Source: Rhea pennata (Eukaryota; Chordata; Aves; Rheiformes; Rheidae). From it: 64,000 bases of DNA. The stretch's first letter is position 1; every line of letters begins with the position of its first letter. The position numbers and the translations under genes were made by a program. The stretch lies in contig NC_084663.1 in NCBI RefSeq assembly GCF_028389875.1, positions 11,670,666-11,734,665 of the forward strand. The letters run 5' to 3'. Below are positions 1 through 12,850 of the stretch, one piece after another. The notes beneath the pieces are model-generated. The model did not search any database. It was not told the origin of the DNA and was given only the letters and a program-made list of their open reading frames with translations.

Positions 1-1823
1 GTCCTATGACAAAATCATTCAGTCTGGTCATCTTGTCTCAGATACAGTCTGCAAAAGCTTGAGCTTTAACTTCATTACAAATTTAAGAAACACATACAGT
101 CTTTGAACAAACTGTTGGAGCTCTTGTGGAATTAATTCTAACATATCTGTCTGGGCAGAGATCTTTGTTAGCTCATTTTATATAAATAGAGATCCATTTA
201 ATAATCTTTGGCTATTGTTTCATGATGGGTTTAGAGGCAAAATCACTGTCAGTCCCTCTTTTTTCCTTCTCCAGCAGCTGATTCCCATCTTCAAAGCACG
301 TGCTTTGGTTGATTCAACTGATGCAAATGTTTGTATGGCTGTGCTGCAGTTTGGATAACTTAAATGGTCCAAGTTAAAAAATAACTCCAAACTGAATAAA
401 GAAATATTTTAACCTGGATTTGCTGCTGAGGCCAGACTATTATGAAAACATGTCCTTTCTGAGCAATAGCTTGATCTTTATGCTTCCTGAGAGGGCACAT
501 GAAGTCCAGCATGTTTCTGAATGATTTTCTCTGGTTAAGGAAATACATTAATAACTTAATTACTTCCAGCCTTTAATTTTAACTTCCAAAAAGTCAATTT
601 TCTCAGAGTCTTGGGAAGAAAAACAACAATCTTGGGAAGAAATAATTTATTTCACATTGGTATCAATGTAGGCCTCATGACAGTCACTAGGACCATGTGG
701 AATAAGCACACATCCATAGTCCACCTGCCTTGAAAGGGTTGTTTGTTGTTCACAAGCCCCTTTTAATTCATTATCAGAAAATCAAGAACTATTATTGAAA
801 AGATTAAAAAATGAATATGCAGGGTAGGCTGCCCTTTAATATGTGTCAGAGGGACCCTGGGAAGATGATGATGTTGATGCTTCAGCTGCTGTAGGTGGTA
901 TGCTGAGGTTGGCAATGCTACTGAGACTGCACAGGTCAGGAAGGGGATTCCTCCAATGAGGCCATATAGAAGGTACCCAGCATCTAAGATGTTAGATGCA
1001 CCAGAAGGAATAGGTTACTGTTGTTATGGCTATCAAAAAGGTTAAAGTTGAAAAATCAGTGCAAAATCCTTTAAGCACTTCTACACAGGCTGACAAAAGG
1101 AGAGTAATGGGTCCTGATCACTGTGTTCCTCAAGTCTGCAATCTGCTGCTGGATTCATTCATATGGCTGATTTTGTGCATGTTACAAGCAGCACCTGCTG
1201 CTCTCTGAAGTATGTTGGAGAAAGCCAGGCAATCTGAATACACATTTTTTCCTCATGACTTCATATTAAATAAAAAAGCTTCTGACATACATAACTTAAT
1301 GTTGTTATAAGAGCTGACTCTGAGTAACAACCTCTCCCTCTCTCAAGGGGGGACAAAAGTCTGAGTTGAAACCTGGGGTCCAGATATCTCCTAATGTGCT
1401 CCTTTCCACAGACTCGTGGATAAAATCATGTCTGTTTTCAATATATCAGAGTTGCTGCATTCATGCATTTTTTTTTCCTATCAGCAGCTATACATTGCTT
1501 TTAATAGGAACTGGAAATACTCATCATAATAGCAAAGATTTTGAAAGTCTCTAAATACCTTCCAGAAAAAAATATTTTTATATTGTTCATGTTTACAGAA
1601 ATTGATAATAGGAAATAGATAGGTAAAGCAATAAATCATGCCTTTGTTATATAGACAAAAAGAACATTATAGTTTTATTATCTTGTATTTCAAAGACAAG
1701 CCTGATACTGCTTGTAGTCAAAAACACGTGCCTCATAAGCATTTTGCACTCAGATCAGAAAAACAGTAACGTACAAATCTGGCCACAAATGGCCACAAAT
1801 CTGCATACATAAAAGTTCCAGGG

Positions 1824-1828
<5 letters not shown>
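1..1828. other. Non-coding, nothing recognised
   Basis: AT-rich single-copy-looking sequence. Open frames up to about 60 codons lie on both strands without family resemblance. A small triplication of the word ACAAATCTGGCC/ACAAATGGCC lies at about 1,775-1,805 beside the A-rich microsatellite. Confidence 0.7.
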
Positions 1829-1864
<36 letters not shown>

Positions 1865-1896
1865 AAAGAAAGAAAGAAAAGAAAAGAAAAGAAAAA
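1829..1896. repeat. A26 tract followed by (GAAA)/(GAAAA) microsatellite
   Basis: A run of 26 A is followed by GAAGAA, more A, then GAAA and GAAAA units. It produces T-rich, Phe/Leu-rich open frames on the minus strand that are not genes. No retrotransposon body is recognisable directly upstream. Confidence 0.95.
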
Positions 1897-2817
1897 GTAG
1901 TTGTGGCAGAAAAGCCAAAGAAAAGATTATCCTCTGTGGATTCATTCACAAAGCCTATGTGAATGCTTGCTTCTCTTCTCCCTCTATCTTTTTTTAAAAA
2001 ACATGCATCGTAGCTAGTTTTCATCAGCAGAGGTTAAATAAGCTAACAGAAGACTAAGCTCTTACAGTCTCACAGATAACAGATAAAAAAGATTTTATAC
2101 CCTTTCTCTCCCTTACTGGCCAGACTATATAATGACTCTGTATATTAAACTCCTCCTGAACTATGTAGGTGTCCATATATAGTTTCGTACACACACTTTC
2201 AAATCTCGAAGTTATATAGTGTCAAATGGGTGTGTGTGTACATGGAGAGAGAAAAACAGGTTATGAACCATCAACGCGTTACAAGCTCAGAGCGACAACT
2301 GGATGTAAGAGTATGTAATAACTTAGGAACCAGAAGAATGTAGATTTTCCTTTGAGAAGCACAAATTTGCCATTTAGGAAATGATGAGAGCCCTGTTATC
2401 TTTAAACTAGTTCTGACACAGAGGAAGAAAGCCTTCATGAAACAAACCAATATTGCCAAAAAGTAGATCAGATAATCTAACTTAGGCTTTTATACGTATA
2501 TTTTAATGACTACAGGAGAGCAGCTGTACATATGTGGCTTAAAGTCCCCATAGTAGGCTGTTGATACCTATACAGGTGTAAGAAAAAGACATATATGCAA
2601 CAGTGCTCCCAAGCGTGGGCATAGCCAGTGTTTATTAATAACTATACCTTTGCGTTTCTAATCATGACGGAGCTCATACGCACTTTTGGGACCCTCAGCA
2701 CCTTGCTTGCCAAAATTGAACTCCGTGATATGTGACAGATCCAGATTGCTTCCGAACAGGAGCTGCAGTAGTTTCAGGTTGCACCTTAACTTTTGTGAAA
2801 TTATGCCGCTGCCTGAA
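1897..2817. other. Non-coding, nothing recognised
   Basis: AT-rich, with a short GT run near 2,231-2,240. No exon-like open frame with splice sites and no repeat family seen. Confidence 0.7.
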
Positions 2818-3056
2818 CTCAGAGGTGAGCCCGTTTCCCTCACGAGCAGTTTCGCTCACGGAGCTCCTGCCGCTGAGCCGGGAGCGCGGCTGGAGAAGGG
2901 CCGTGATGGGGCCACTTTCCAGCCGACGGTGGCAACCGGCCCGCGTGGCTGCCTGTCGTCAGCCTCGCTGCGCTTGTCCCAGATTCCTCACAGCAACCCC
3001 AGCTGTGCTCCGCGGCGCCTCTGCGAGCACAGAACTCATCGCTGCAAAGTCCGCGT
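2818..3056. promoter_or_regulatory. Small CpG-rich patch with a splice-donor-like site
   Basis: About 240 bp with roughly twenty CpG in AT-rich surroundings. AGAG/GTGAGC at about 2,820-2,829 is a strong donor-like sequence on the plus strand. Overlapping open frames exist on both strands (for example 2,686-3,066 plus and 2,840-3,088 minus), but none resembles a known protein. It could be a minor or alternative promoter, an exon of an unannotated transcript, or simply a GC-rich relic. Confidence 0.35.
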
Positions 3057-6000
3057 TTCTCATTAATGCCACCCAAGATGTATATCATCTTCCTGTCTTT
3101 GAGTAAGGTGTAATTTGTGAATCTATACAGTATGTTTTTTATGGCGGCTATTATAATTTGAGTTTTATCCTTGATGTAGTTTAAAGGGCCTAGTGTAGAC
3201 AGCTATTTTATGCATTTAACATTTTTTTAAATTTGCTAAGTTAATATTAATTCTAATTTATAGGAAAGGTAAGTGAAGTTTTGTATCCAAAAGGCTAATA
3301 AAATCAAATCTTTTCTTTTTCTTAATGATTGTATTTGCTCCAAAAAATTCTTCAATGGAAACAAATGACTTTAGATAAAAATATATTTGTGTGAATACCA
3401 CATCCAGCCTGTTTCTTTAAAGCATTGTTCCAAAATGAACCAGTCATAATGCAGGTTTGGTGCTTCCCACAGAAATACTTGTCATATATATGATTCACCA
3501 TGCAGATTTATATTTATACAATTTTATTGGTGAAAAGGCAGTTCCACTAACATGAAAAGTTGGTGATGTGGAATGCTTGATTACATTCAAAACTGCTTCC
3601 AAAGCTTATATCTTGTGAAAGACCCTATAAAAAGTTGGAAATTCAGGTTTCAGATGCATGTGCAGTTTTCACAGGTTTCTGTATTTATATAATTGATTGG
3701 GATTTCCAAAAATACAAGCAAGTGGAGTCTGACTGGAAAATCCTTTCTAGTTTCTCTTGTCCTGCTCTGATTACACAGGCATTATTAATAAGATTAAAAA
3801 AAAAAAGTTGTTAAAATGTAGATTATGTTTTTGGCTTATAAGAATAGGTAGCTTTTAAAGGCACAGTACCTGCAACTTGCCAAAACTTGTCCTTTGTCCG
3901 CTTCCATGTAATAAGTGAGCCTTAACTTAACCTGGTGTCAACATTAGGAGAAAAAAAAAAAAAGATATGCATATGAAATCTACATAAAAAACCCTGCACT
4001 TGCATGAAAAGGCTTCACAAATGGTGCAAATGCAGCCAAATGATATGATTTGAACTCAGTGGAAATATTCCATGAATTCCACAGAATCATATGCAAAAGT
4101 AGGTTACAGACAGATATCCTGATGGTTTACCCAACGAGGGCTGCTCTACAGGGAAATAACTTTCTCTGTGCAGCATCACTTTGTATTACCCATCCATCAT
4201 TCGTTCATATACTTCAGCTATCCCCTCAGTGCCAAGTCTACTTTCAAGTTTTGACATTCCTTCTGTGTCACTGCAACTTTGCTTTCCCCAGTATCGTGGG
4301 CTCTCCATCTGCTAGCCCTACACACGAGGTGGAATGTCAAGTGTGCTTGGCGGTTTTGAGAGGGTTTTTTTTATCACTTCTTTCTGCCCTTTGCGCTTGC
4401 ACAGCTGCTCCATTAGTTCACCCAATAAAAGCCTGTGTATTATTGAAGGGGCTGTGGAGAAGCATTTGTGCTGTCCTTCTGCAGCTTGGGTGGGATGGTA
4501 CTGACTTGAGCTATGTTTTCTTCTTCACTGGGGCAGGGAGGTTCAGAAAGGCATTTGGGGGCTAATTCTTCCCTGTTTATTTGCTTTCAGGAGCATGCAA
4601 GTGTTGAGAGGTTTTTTTTCCATTAAAATGGAATAATTTTTATCTCATAATTTTTGAGAACCTCCGGCCAAAATTCTGCTTCAACTTAATGTGATATGAA
4701 TCTGGAATATTTCCACTGAGTTCAAACAAAATATAACTTTCTTCTCTGCTCTTCTCAGAATGTTCCTCTAGAAAATCCAGCCCAAAATTGTTGTGGTTGG
4801 GGCAGCATTTTCTGGCTGAATAATTTCTGTGGTATTGTATGCAGCAGAAGCACAATGTAAAAAGACTTTAACAAAGGGAGTACCCATAGCCTGACTGAAA
4901 GATGCCTACAACTACTTCCCTTACCGTTCCCATTTCACAGCACTCTCCAAGGATTTTTTTCTTATGGGATCGAAGAAAGCACAGCACACTTGCCTTTCCA
5001 GTTCACTGAGTGCTACCTTGACAGTTCTTGTAGTCTTCTTACCATTTTCCTTGCATGGTTTGATATTCTAAAAAAATAGGGGTGACACAGCCAAAAACAA
5101 AGCTGTATTATAGATATCTCCAAAAAGTTGTCCCAGACCAGTTGCACTTGAAAAAGAGTTTTACCTAGCCCAGATGAAGGCTAGGGCGTGCACCTCGGCT
5201 GAAGCCACACTACGTAACATTGTAAGTTCAGTCATTACTCTCAATGGCAAAAGACACTTAGATAAATAAGAACAGACAAAAGGGAAGAAGACTTAATTCA
5301 GCTTATTTTTATCTGCTTACTTGGTTCTCTGGTATATCCAGCTACTTGTTTAGTCTTACTCAGTGTAGTGATCAATCTTTTTAAAAATAAAGTTAATTAT
5401 CTGCCATTGTTAGATAAAAGAGCATCATGTAAGATAAAAGGAGCTGTGACACAGGCTATCTTGTTTTTTAACAGTGAATAAGAAAACTACGGTTGTGCCA
5501 GAAAAAAGATCCTGAGTAACTAACTGGTGCTTTTACATTTCCCCCCCCCCACCTTCAAGTCACTGTCAGCAGGACCATCTTCAGTCATCAGAAAAGGCAT
5601 CTTGTGATTCTGATCATTAAGTCTAATGAAAATAAAGAGAATTACAACTTCTGTTAGTAGGGTGATTTTACTGTGAAACCGCAGCTGTATCCTGCGGTAA
5701 TGTGTATTATTGACTTGTTAGCATTGCTCCTAACACGATTTTGGCCTGGACCAACTAGTGTGACGACTTAGAACGCCTGGGCTGACTTTGGAGATTAATC
5801 CACGCCAATCACCATGCTTAAAAGGCAGTTTGGATGAAGCAACATGGTTTGGGGGAATAAGGGTTTAGCACACGGATGTGGGCTATGTCATGCCAGTAGG
5901 TCTCACAAAGAGGAAATGGTCGTTCACTCATTTATTAGTACAGGAACTGCCAACAAGAACAAGTACGACCTGCCAGAAAACAACCAAAATTACTCTTTTT

Positions 6001-7424
6001 CTGGCCACACACACTGGTCAATTTTTCTTCAGAATTTGATTAGGCAAAGACTATGCTGTATCTTTCTGCTTAAGGAAGGCCCAAATTCTCTGTTTGGAAA
6101 CACTGTAGGCCAATGTGCTTGGTAGAAGCAGCCTCTTGGACCCTGTTATTTCATCCAAAAATTCAGGTCCAAAACTCTCCTGGACATGGAGTGAGGCAGG
6201 AAACAGGAAATGCCTACCTGGGACAAAAATGCTCTTTATAGAAGTAAAAGTGTGTCTGTGAATACATGTAGTATGACTATATGAGCGCAATATGGTTTGT
6301 GACAGATAGTCAAACTCTTATTTTTGGTTAAATACGAAGTGCTGTCACAGCGCTCTGTATTATTTGCTGGCTCTGGAAAGATACATCTTTTTGCTTCATC
6401 ACTGTTTTGCTAACTCATTTCTTCTAATGTCTTAGTGGTTCCTAAATATTATGATTTATAATAAATAACAAATAATTCAATAATGACATCTAGAATGTTG
6501 TTCATTTAATAGTGTTATCGATACCTGTATTTTAGTACAACAGACTCTGGTCTTTTGTACCTACAGAGAAAAAATCCTTATAGTTTTAGTGGCTAATTAG
6601 AATTTTTTACTGGCTTTATTCCCTACAATGTGCCTATAAACTATGCTTCCAGACATAAACTCTTATCTCCCTCCTATTATGTTAGATAAAAAAATAAGTC
6701 AGGGATAAACAAGAACCCTCAGGAGAACCTCAGGAAGGAGGATCTTACAAAACTGGAAACCTTGGAGGGCTTGATTGCTTCCCAAGCAAACATCAGCCTC
6801 CTCGCTTCTTAAAGCTTGCATATTTGTCTTCTGGAGGTAAAGTCAATAAGAATTGAAGGCAAACTCCCCTATTATCTAATTTCACGATATTTATACATAA
6901 CAGAAAAGATCAGATATCTACTGAATATCTTGAAAGGGTGGGTCTGTTCAAGTGGAACGCTCCTTCTTTATCCATTCAAGGGAGAAATGAATCCAGGGAT
7001 TTTTTTTGTTGTTGTTTTCTCCCTCCAAGATACTTCTGAACAGATCTTGACACATATTTATTTGCTCTGTTCTGCACCAGTTGGGTAGAATTTTTTTAAG
7101 CACATTGCAATTCATTTCTGAGCCCACTTCCTGCTGGCTTATTAAAAGATATACGTTTGGCAATTATGTTGTGACATTTTGTTATTATTAGCATTTGGAG
7201 TAGAAGAAACAAAATTCGAGCACTTCCCTCAATTAAACTTGAGCCATGATGGTGTTTTCATTATTGTTTCCACTAACAGCGGTAACACAAAATCTTAACT
7301 TTGAGTTACAGGCCTGGCTCAGAATTTCTCACCAGCATCAGTAAAAATGTACTGCTGCCCCGCAGGATTTTGTTTTCATCCTTACAGCATTACAGTTCAG
7401 TTCTGTGGCATTGGCAAAGTGACT
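3057..7424. other. Non-coding, single-copy-looking stretch
   Basis: Contains a C10 run (5,541-5,550), short A runs near 3,797 and 3,951, and a small hairpin ACCGCAG/CTGCGGT (5,678-5,698). The longest open frame, 4,050-4,565 on the plus strand (171 codons), is Leu/Cys/Ser-rich, matches nothing I know and has no promoter context. I treat it as chance. Confidence 0.65.
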
Positions 7425-7660
7425 AAGAGACGCTGTTAGCGGCAGTAACAGGCGGCCGAGGCCCCGCTGCCTCGCTGCTCGCCTTCGCCTCTTCCTCTCT
7501 TGCCAGAGCTGAGGGATGCAGCCAAAGCCCGTGGGATAACGCAGCCCCAGCGCCCAGGGGAAGAGCGCTGAGGAGAGAACGGGCTGCCCTCTCTTTACCC
7601 CCAACCCGTTCCTTAAGTACGGGATACTCCTGGACGGACTCGTCTCCAGAAACTCGTTTC
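7425..7660. promoter_or_regulatory. Small CpG-rich patch
   Basis: Around 235 bp with about seventeen CpG (for example GGCGGCCGAGG and CCTCGCTGCTCGCC), isolated in AT-rich DNA. A minus-strand open frame (7,338-7,604) covers it but is Arg/Ala/Leu-rich by composition. Possible enhancer or minor promoter. Confidence 0.3.
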
Positions 7661-10600
7661 CCTTTCGCAGGGAAGTTTAAAGCCTTGTTTTTCCCACCTC
7701 TAGCTGTTTAAGGAACTGCCTGCTTTCTCTCTGCCTGAAAGTGGCCCTGGGAATATATAGCTGTTTGAATATGGATATATAAATACATGCAAACATACAT
7801 GTATTTTTTTTCTTAAGTTGAGGAAAAATAGAATGACTTCCTGTTAGCTGTGCTGTGGATTTTTATACTGTGCCTATTATACTTCCTTAAAGAAGCTATG
7901 CAAATAGTCCTGTCACCAGCTTTCACACTTGCCCTTTTACTCTGCAAATTGCCTTAATTTAGACCACAGCTAAGTCTGTTTGGGCTTAATCCTTAACTAG
8001 CTCATTTCAGTAAAAAAATCCCTCCCTCTATTTTCAAAAGCAATTGATTGGGCTGATTCTCTCAATTCCAGACATTGCTACCATCGTCTTGTTCTTCCCT
8101 TCATTTTTCTGATTGGGGCATCTTTCACCTTGCAGCACTTATTTCCTGACTTTCTTTCTGTCTTCTTCATTCATCATTCTTTCCCTACTAACAACCTTTC
8201 CTTCTATGCTCAGAGCATTACATCCATTTATTTCAATTTCCAACTGTAATAAAAACTGTCCATCCAAATTAATCTGGACACTATTAAATAACTCCAGCCC
8301 ACAATGACAAACCACATTAATTAAGCTATTAAGATACCTTAGATACTTACTACCCAAAGAAATTAAGCTGCTGTGAGCATTGACTTCCACCTCCCTAAAT
8401 GTCAAAACAATTTTTTTCCTTCCCCAGTAGAAGATATTACATACAAAATACTCATTTATTTGTCATGCTCTACTTGAGTTATTGTACTGAGATACTTTGC
8501 CTGTTTGATATCTTCCATCCATCACTTGGACAGTGAGGAATAACCCTTCAACCCTTAAAGTGGTTGCTCCATGCAACTGGAATGCACAGTGCAGGAAGTG
8601 TCCATTGCCTCATACTGGCACTGCTCTGCTTTATAATATGCCAGCATTTCTGCTGTATTTATCAAGTTGTGACAGGGACAATCCACGGGCAACAAAAGGC
8701 AGTGGAATATATAAAGCTTTACAACTGATTCACTGAATCTTACAATCCAGACAAAAATCTGACCCAGCAGATGATTATTGCCTTATGTCGTATTAAAGAC
8801 CAACCCTCACTGACCTCAGAGGAGAGGAGGAAACTTTGCTTTCCAATCCCTTTCCCTAGCTGCACTGAGTGCAAACACAGCCACTAATTTTAGACAAAGG
8901 TAGAGGCTGGAGTAATGTTCTATAGCTTGAATAAAAATCATTTTTGTTCAGACAGCTAGACTGAAAAAGTTCGTGTTAGAACAATGAATTTTTCCAAGAT
9001 TCACTCTTTCTAATCTCAAGAAACAGCAGGATAGGCTGAATATGAATTTGAAATCTATGGCGAATATAGATTTAGATGTGTATTCACAGCACTTGTTTTA
9101 ATGCCTGAATACAAAGTCAGGTTTGGCAGGAATGGAAAGAAACAGCACTAAGGTAAGCTTGATGGAAGTAGAGGAGGAACCCACCAGTTAGCTCAAATTT
9201 TACTTTCTGTCATTCTTAAATTCTTTCCTCCTTTTTTCACTATTTTCCTTTCATTTTTATTTTATTTTCTGAATAATTTCTTTTCATTTTTATCTTTTAT
9301 TAGTTTTCTTTTATTTTTTCTCTCTTCTTCTTCTTGTCTATCTCCTGAGTGCATTCTTTCCTCCTCATCTGTGTATCTTTAAGATTTGAAGACGAAGGAA
9401 GCACATAAAGTGTCCTAAATGTGTCTTTTTCTTTACTTCTACCAATATGTGCTGGATTCAGAAGGCCAGAGTTCATTTTTTTCCCTAACAATTTGTGTTG
9501 ACATTTCACAATCTTCCTTATCCATTTTCTACAAATTGTGAAAACAAATTTTCCTTCAAATTTTTGATATAAAAAAATGGAAAATATGTATTTAAATATG
9601 ATTTAATGAGACAAATTGCATTAAAACTATTTATGAGACATCCTGGAGGTAAATAATGGAACTCAGGAAGGTACAGTTTTGAAAAAAAAAAAAGATCACC
9701 AAAGCAGCAGAGACAAGGAAGAGTGAAGCAATAGTGAAAGCAGATAGTATACAATCCATAGGCTAAAATCATCATCTGTTAACCTATAATTCACGAAGAA
9801 GACAAAGAAAGCAACTAAATACTTGGTACGGGTCTGACAGCCTGCCCAGGTCAAGAGGTAGCTGAGTATATGTTTAGGTAACAAAATGCTTTACTTATAA
9901 GACTTTCTTCTCCTTCACTTTTTCTCGTCAGCAGGAGAATTGAATTACCACAAGGAGGTCACTGTTAGGGAGTCTGTTACCTCTTCTAAACACCTATAAA
10001 GTTGCTGTCCTAAACTTCACAGCTGTATTTATTGTTTAGTATATCATGATTCATATCCAGGGAAATTTCACTTTCTTATGAGTACTTCACTGGCAAACCT
10101 AATCCACATAAACCTGTTTCCAATGCAAATAGGGAAAATATTATATTAGATCCACATTTGGTTTTAGTTTCTTTCAGAAGAACCTAAACATCAAATTTGA
10201 AATCACACAGTATATTTTCTATTTGTTGGTTTATGACAAGTAATCTGTTAAAATACTTCTGCAGTGAAAAAATTACCCCAGAGATAAAATATTCTACAAA
10301 CCACAGCAGAGAGGATAATGAAATTAATTTTAACTGCAGGCTTAGGAGTGGCACTTAGAAACACAGGGATTTTTTTGTAAAGTAGGTTTATGTATCAAAA
10401 TTTGATTTTAAGGACATACAAATGTATCATATGAATTAGTTCCGCTACCTGGGAAAATATCCAAAGGCTTATTATCAGTAAAGCAAATGCTTTCCTGGAC
10501 TGACCTCAGGGGAAATGTTACTCACACAAAGATCATCTGCCTAAATACCATCTCTACAGTTCCTTGAATACTTTCTGTAAAAAGATATTTTTCCATGGCA

Positions 10601-12850
10601 TTCATCCATCTCTGAAAAATCTGCATTACAATCAGACCATTTACTACAACATAAAAATAATGGTTATTTACCTATATCCTGACTACCTCAGAGAAGCTCA
10701 AGCAATCAAGGAGAAAGAGTTAATATTTGCCTTAACCACAGACCTCTCAAATCAGGCAATAAAAAATTACCAAAAGAAGCTCCACAAAAGGCTGCCTACA
10801 AGAAAAACAATATATGATAAAATCACATCATGCAGATAGAATTTTCACTGAAGGTAGAGCGAAGATGTGAATATCTGTGATGCTTTCTTTACATTTTCAA
10901 GCACAGAAAATTGAATCCCCATTTCTTTCAGTTTCACAATTTATTCTTTTGATGCTTATATTTTGATTTGGCAGTGACAATAACAATTGTATCCTTAAGG
11001 TGACTCAAGATATTTTACTTGGTGCCTCAACTTTCAGAAACAGCTAAGTACATTATGGTGACACCTTCCGTGTCATTTTTTTAAAGCCTTTCAGTTTTTC
11101 CTGATTACACAGAGCTGGGCAATATATATCAAACTCAAAAATTTGGAGATAAATAAAAATATTTCCTGACAAATAGCTATTCTTCATAGCTATTTTGGAA
11201 CAGGTGTATGATTTTTGTATAACTGAAAGTGGTAATACTTGTTAAATTTGTATATATGAGTTTGAGTCAACCTGTATGAATATTATTGCATGATTGTCAT
11301 TTAGAGTTTGTACAAAGAGAGAATTTAAAGTGAGATTTTTTTTCCTTATTAACTCTTTATTTGGATGCACTGAAAAACCATCTTATTTTGAACTATTTTG
11401 GACAAATCCCCTGAGATGCTTACTACAATGGAACCTATACACAACTTTCTTTTCTAGGACTATGACACAGAGTTTTCTTGAATCCTTTGCCCTTGGTAGC
11501 AGTCTAGCTTTCTAGGCACAATGTAAGCTAATGGTATTAATTTAGCATTTCATTATTTATTCGCATAAATGCTTTTCCTGGCCAGTAAACAAGCAGAAGG
11601 AGCAACAGAGACAGTTGTCATTACTTTTGCTACTGACTGTGGGCACATTATCTATGAAATTTGTTTCTAATTCATGTTTAGCGATCTGGAAGACATACTG
11701 AGGAGTGCTTAAGAAAATTAATTATAAATAAACATTCTCATTCTTCCAAGCAAAAATCATGATTACAGGAGAATAAATATATCAATTCATCAGGTAACCA
11801 AAAGAATACTACTGAAACAGTCTTTTACATTTTTTCTTTCAGTTTTGTTGCCTTGAGGATTCTTCTTACCATTGACTAAACTTTCAGTAATATGAATTAT
11901 TGAGATTAAGTACTTGAATTTTAAATATTTATATGGACAAAACTGCACCACCTTTTAACAAGGTCAGCTTAAAAATTTTAGTTATAGGACAAAACCTATA
12001 TTTTTCTAACTTTAAAGCAAGACAGCTTACATACCAAAGCTCTTCATATATAAGCACTAATTTTAGACAATCAAATCAGAAATTTAGCTGTCAGGATTCC
12101 ACAATATTAGCATATTAGCAGTGCACCTTAGATTTTCACTTTCTCTGCTAATACTAGGCAGGTTTCTCTAAAGATATTCTCACCAAAAAAGAAAACAAGA
12201 ACATGTTGGTGTGCCAGAGGCATGCCAGCAGAACTCCTGTGGTCCATCCAGAAGTGTGAGTCATTCCAAAGACTGCCCTCGGTTACTCCCACTGTAGGGG
12301 GGTCACCGTGCTTGAGAAGTCAGCGATGGCCTGGCGTGGTGGTGGCTCTCTCGTGTGCTTCACCTCAGGAACTGCTTCATTGGTGGAGTGGGTTAGTTAG
12401 GCTTGAATGGACCTTTGGACCTTGATTTTGATGGACTTGAATCGGACCAAAAATCGGCAATTAATGACTGTTAGCACCATGTAGTTGTTTGGTATGCTTC
12501 CATTTATGAAATAAATTTAATCATCTCATTCCAGGTCACTGCACTAGGTAGACATTTCTCTTGAAGACAATGATAGCCTATTTTAAAATCATGAAAGAGG
12601 AGTTTTGATCGTAGTTCATGTAGATTTCCACTACTGTGGACAGTACTATGTCAGGCTAGAAAGACCATCCAACTTTCCCATACCATTTCTGAATGCAATG
12701 GGCATCTCAAGTACATATTTTTCTTGCAACAGGGTGTATTTTATTATAGCTGTTACAGCTGTTCAATATTTTCCAAATGTTTATTGTAATGGAAGCAAAT
12801 ATTTTTATTGAAAATAACTCTTTCCCTTTTAAAAACTTTTAGTTGAGGAA
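7661..12850. other. Non-coding, single-copy-looking stretch
   Basis: AT-rich, with T/C-rich runs at 9,225-9,350. A somewhat GC-richer segment at 12,210-12,430 carries a 67-codon open frame followed by an AATAAA at 12,511. I could not assign it to a gene or repeat. Confidence 0.65.

Noticed and set aside
1733..2024. Minus-strand Phe/Leu-rich open frames
   Set aside because: They are direct translation of the A-rich microsatellite at 1,829-1,896.
4050..4565. 171-codon plus-strand open frame
   Set aside because: It is Leu/Cys/Ser-rich, matches no family I know, has no promoter or splice context and lies in ordinary AT-rich desert. A frame this long is possible by chance in 64 kb.
12210..12520. 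GC-richer segment with a 67-codon frame and a downstream AATAAA
   Set aside because: It could be an old retrocopy or 3' exon, but I recognise neither protein nor repeat, and the AATAAA is common by chance in this composition.
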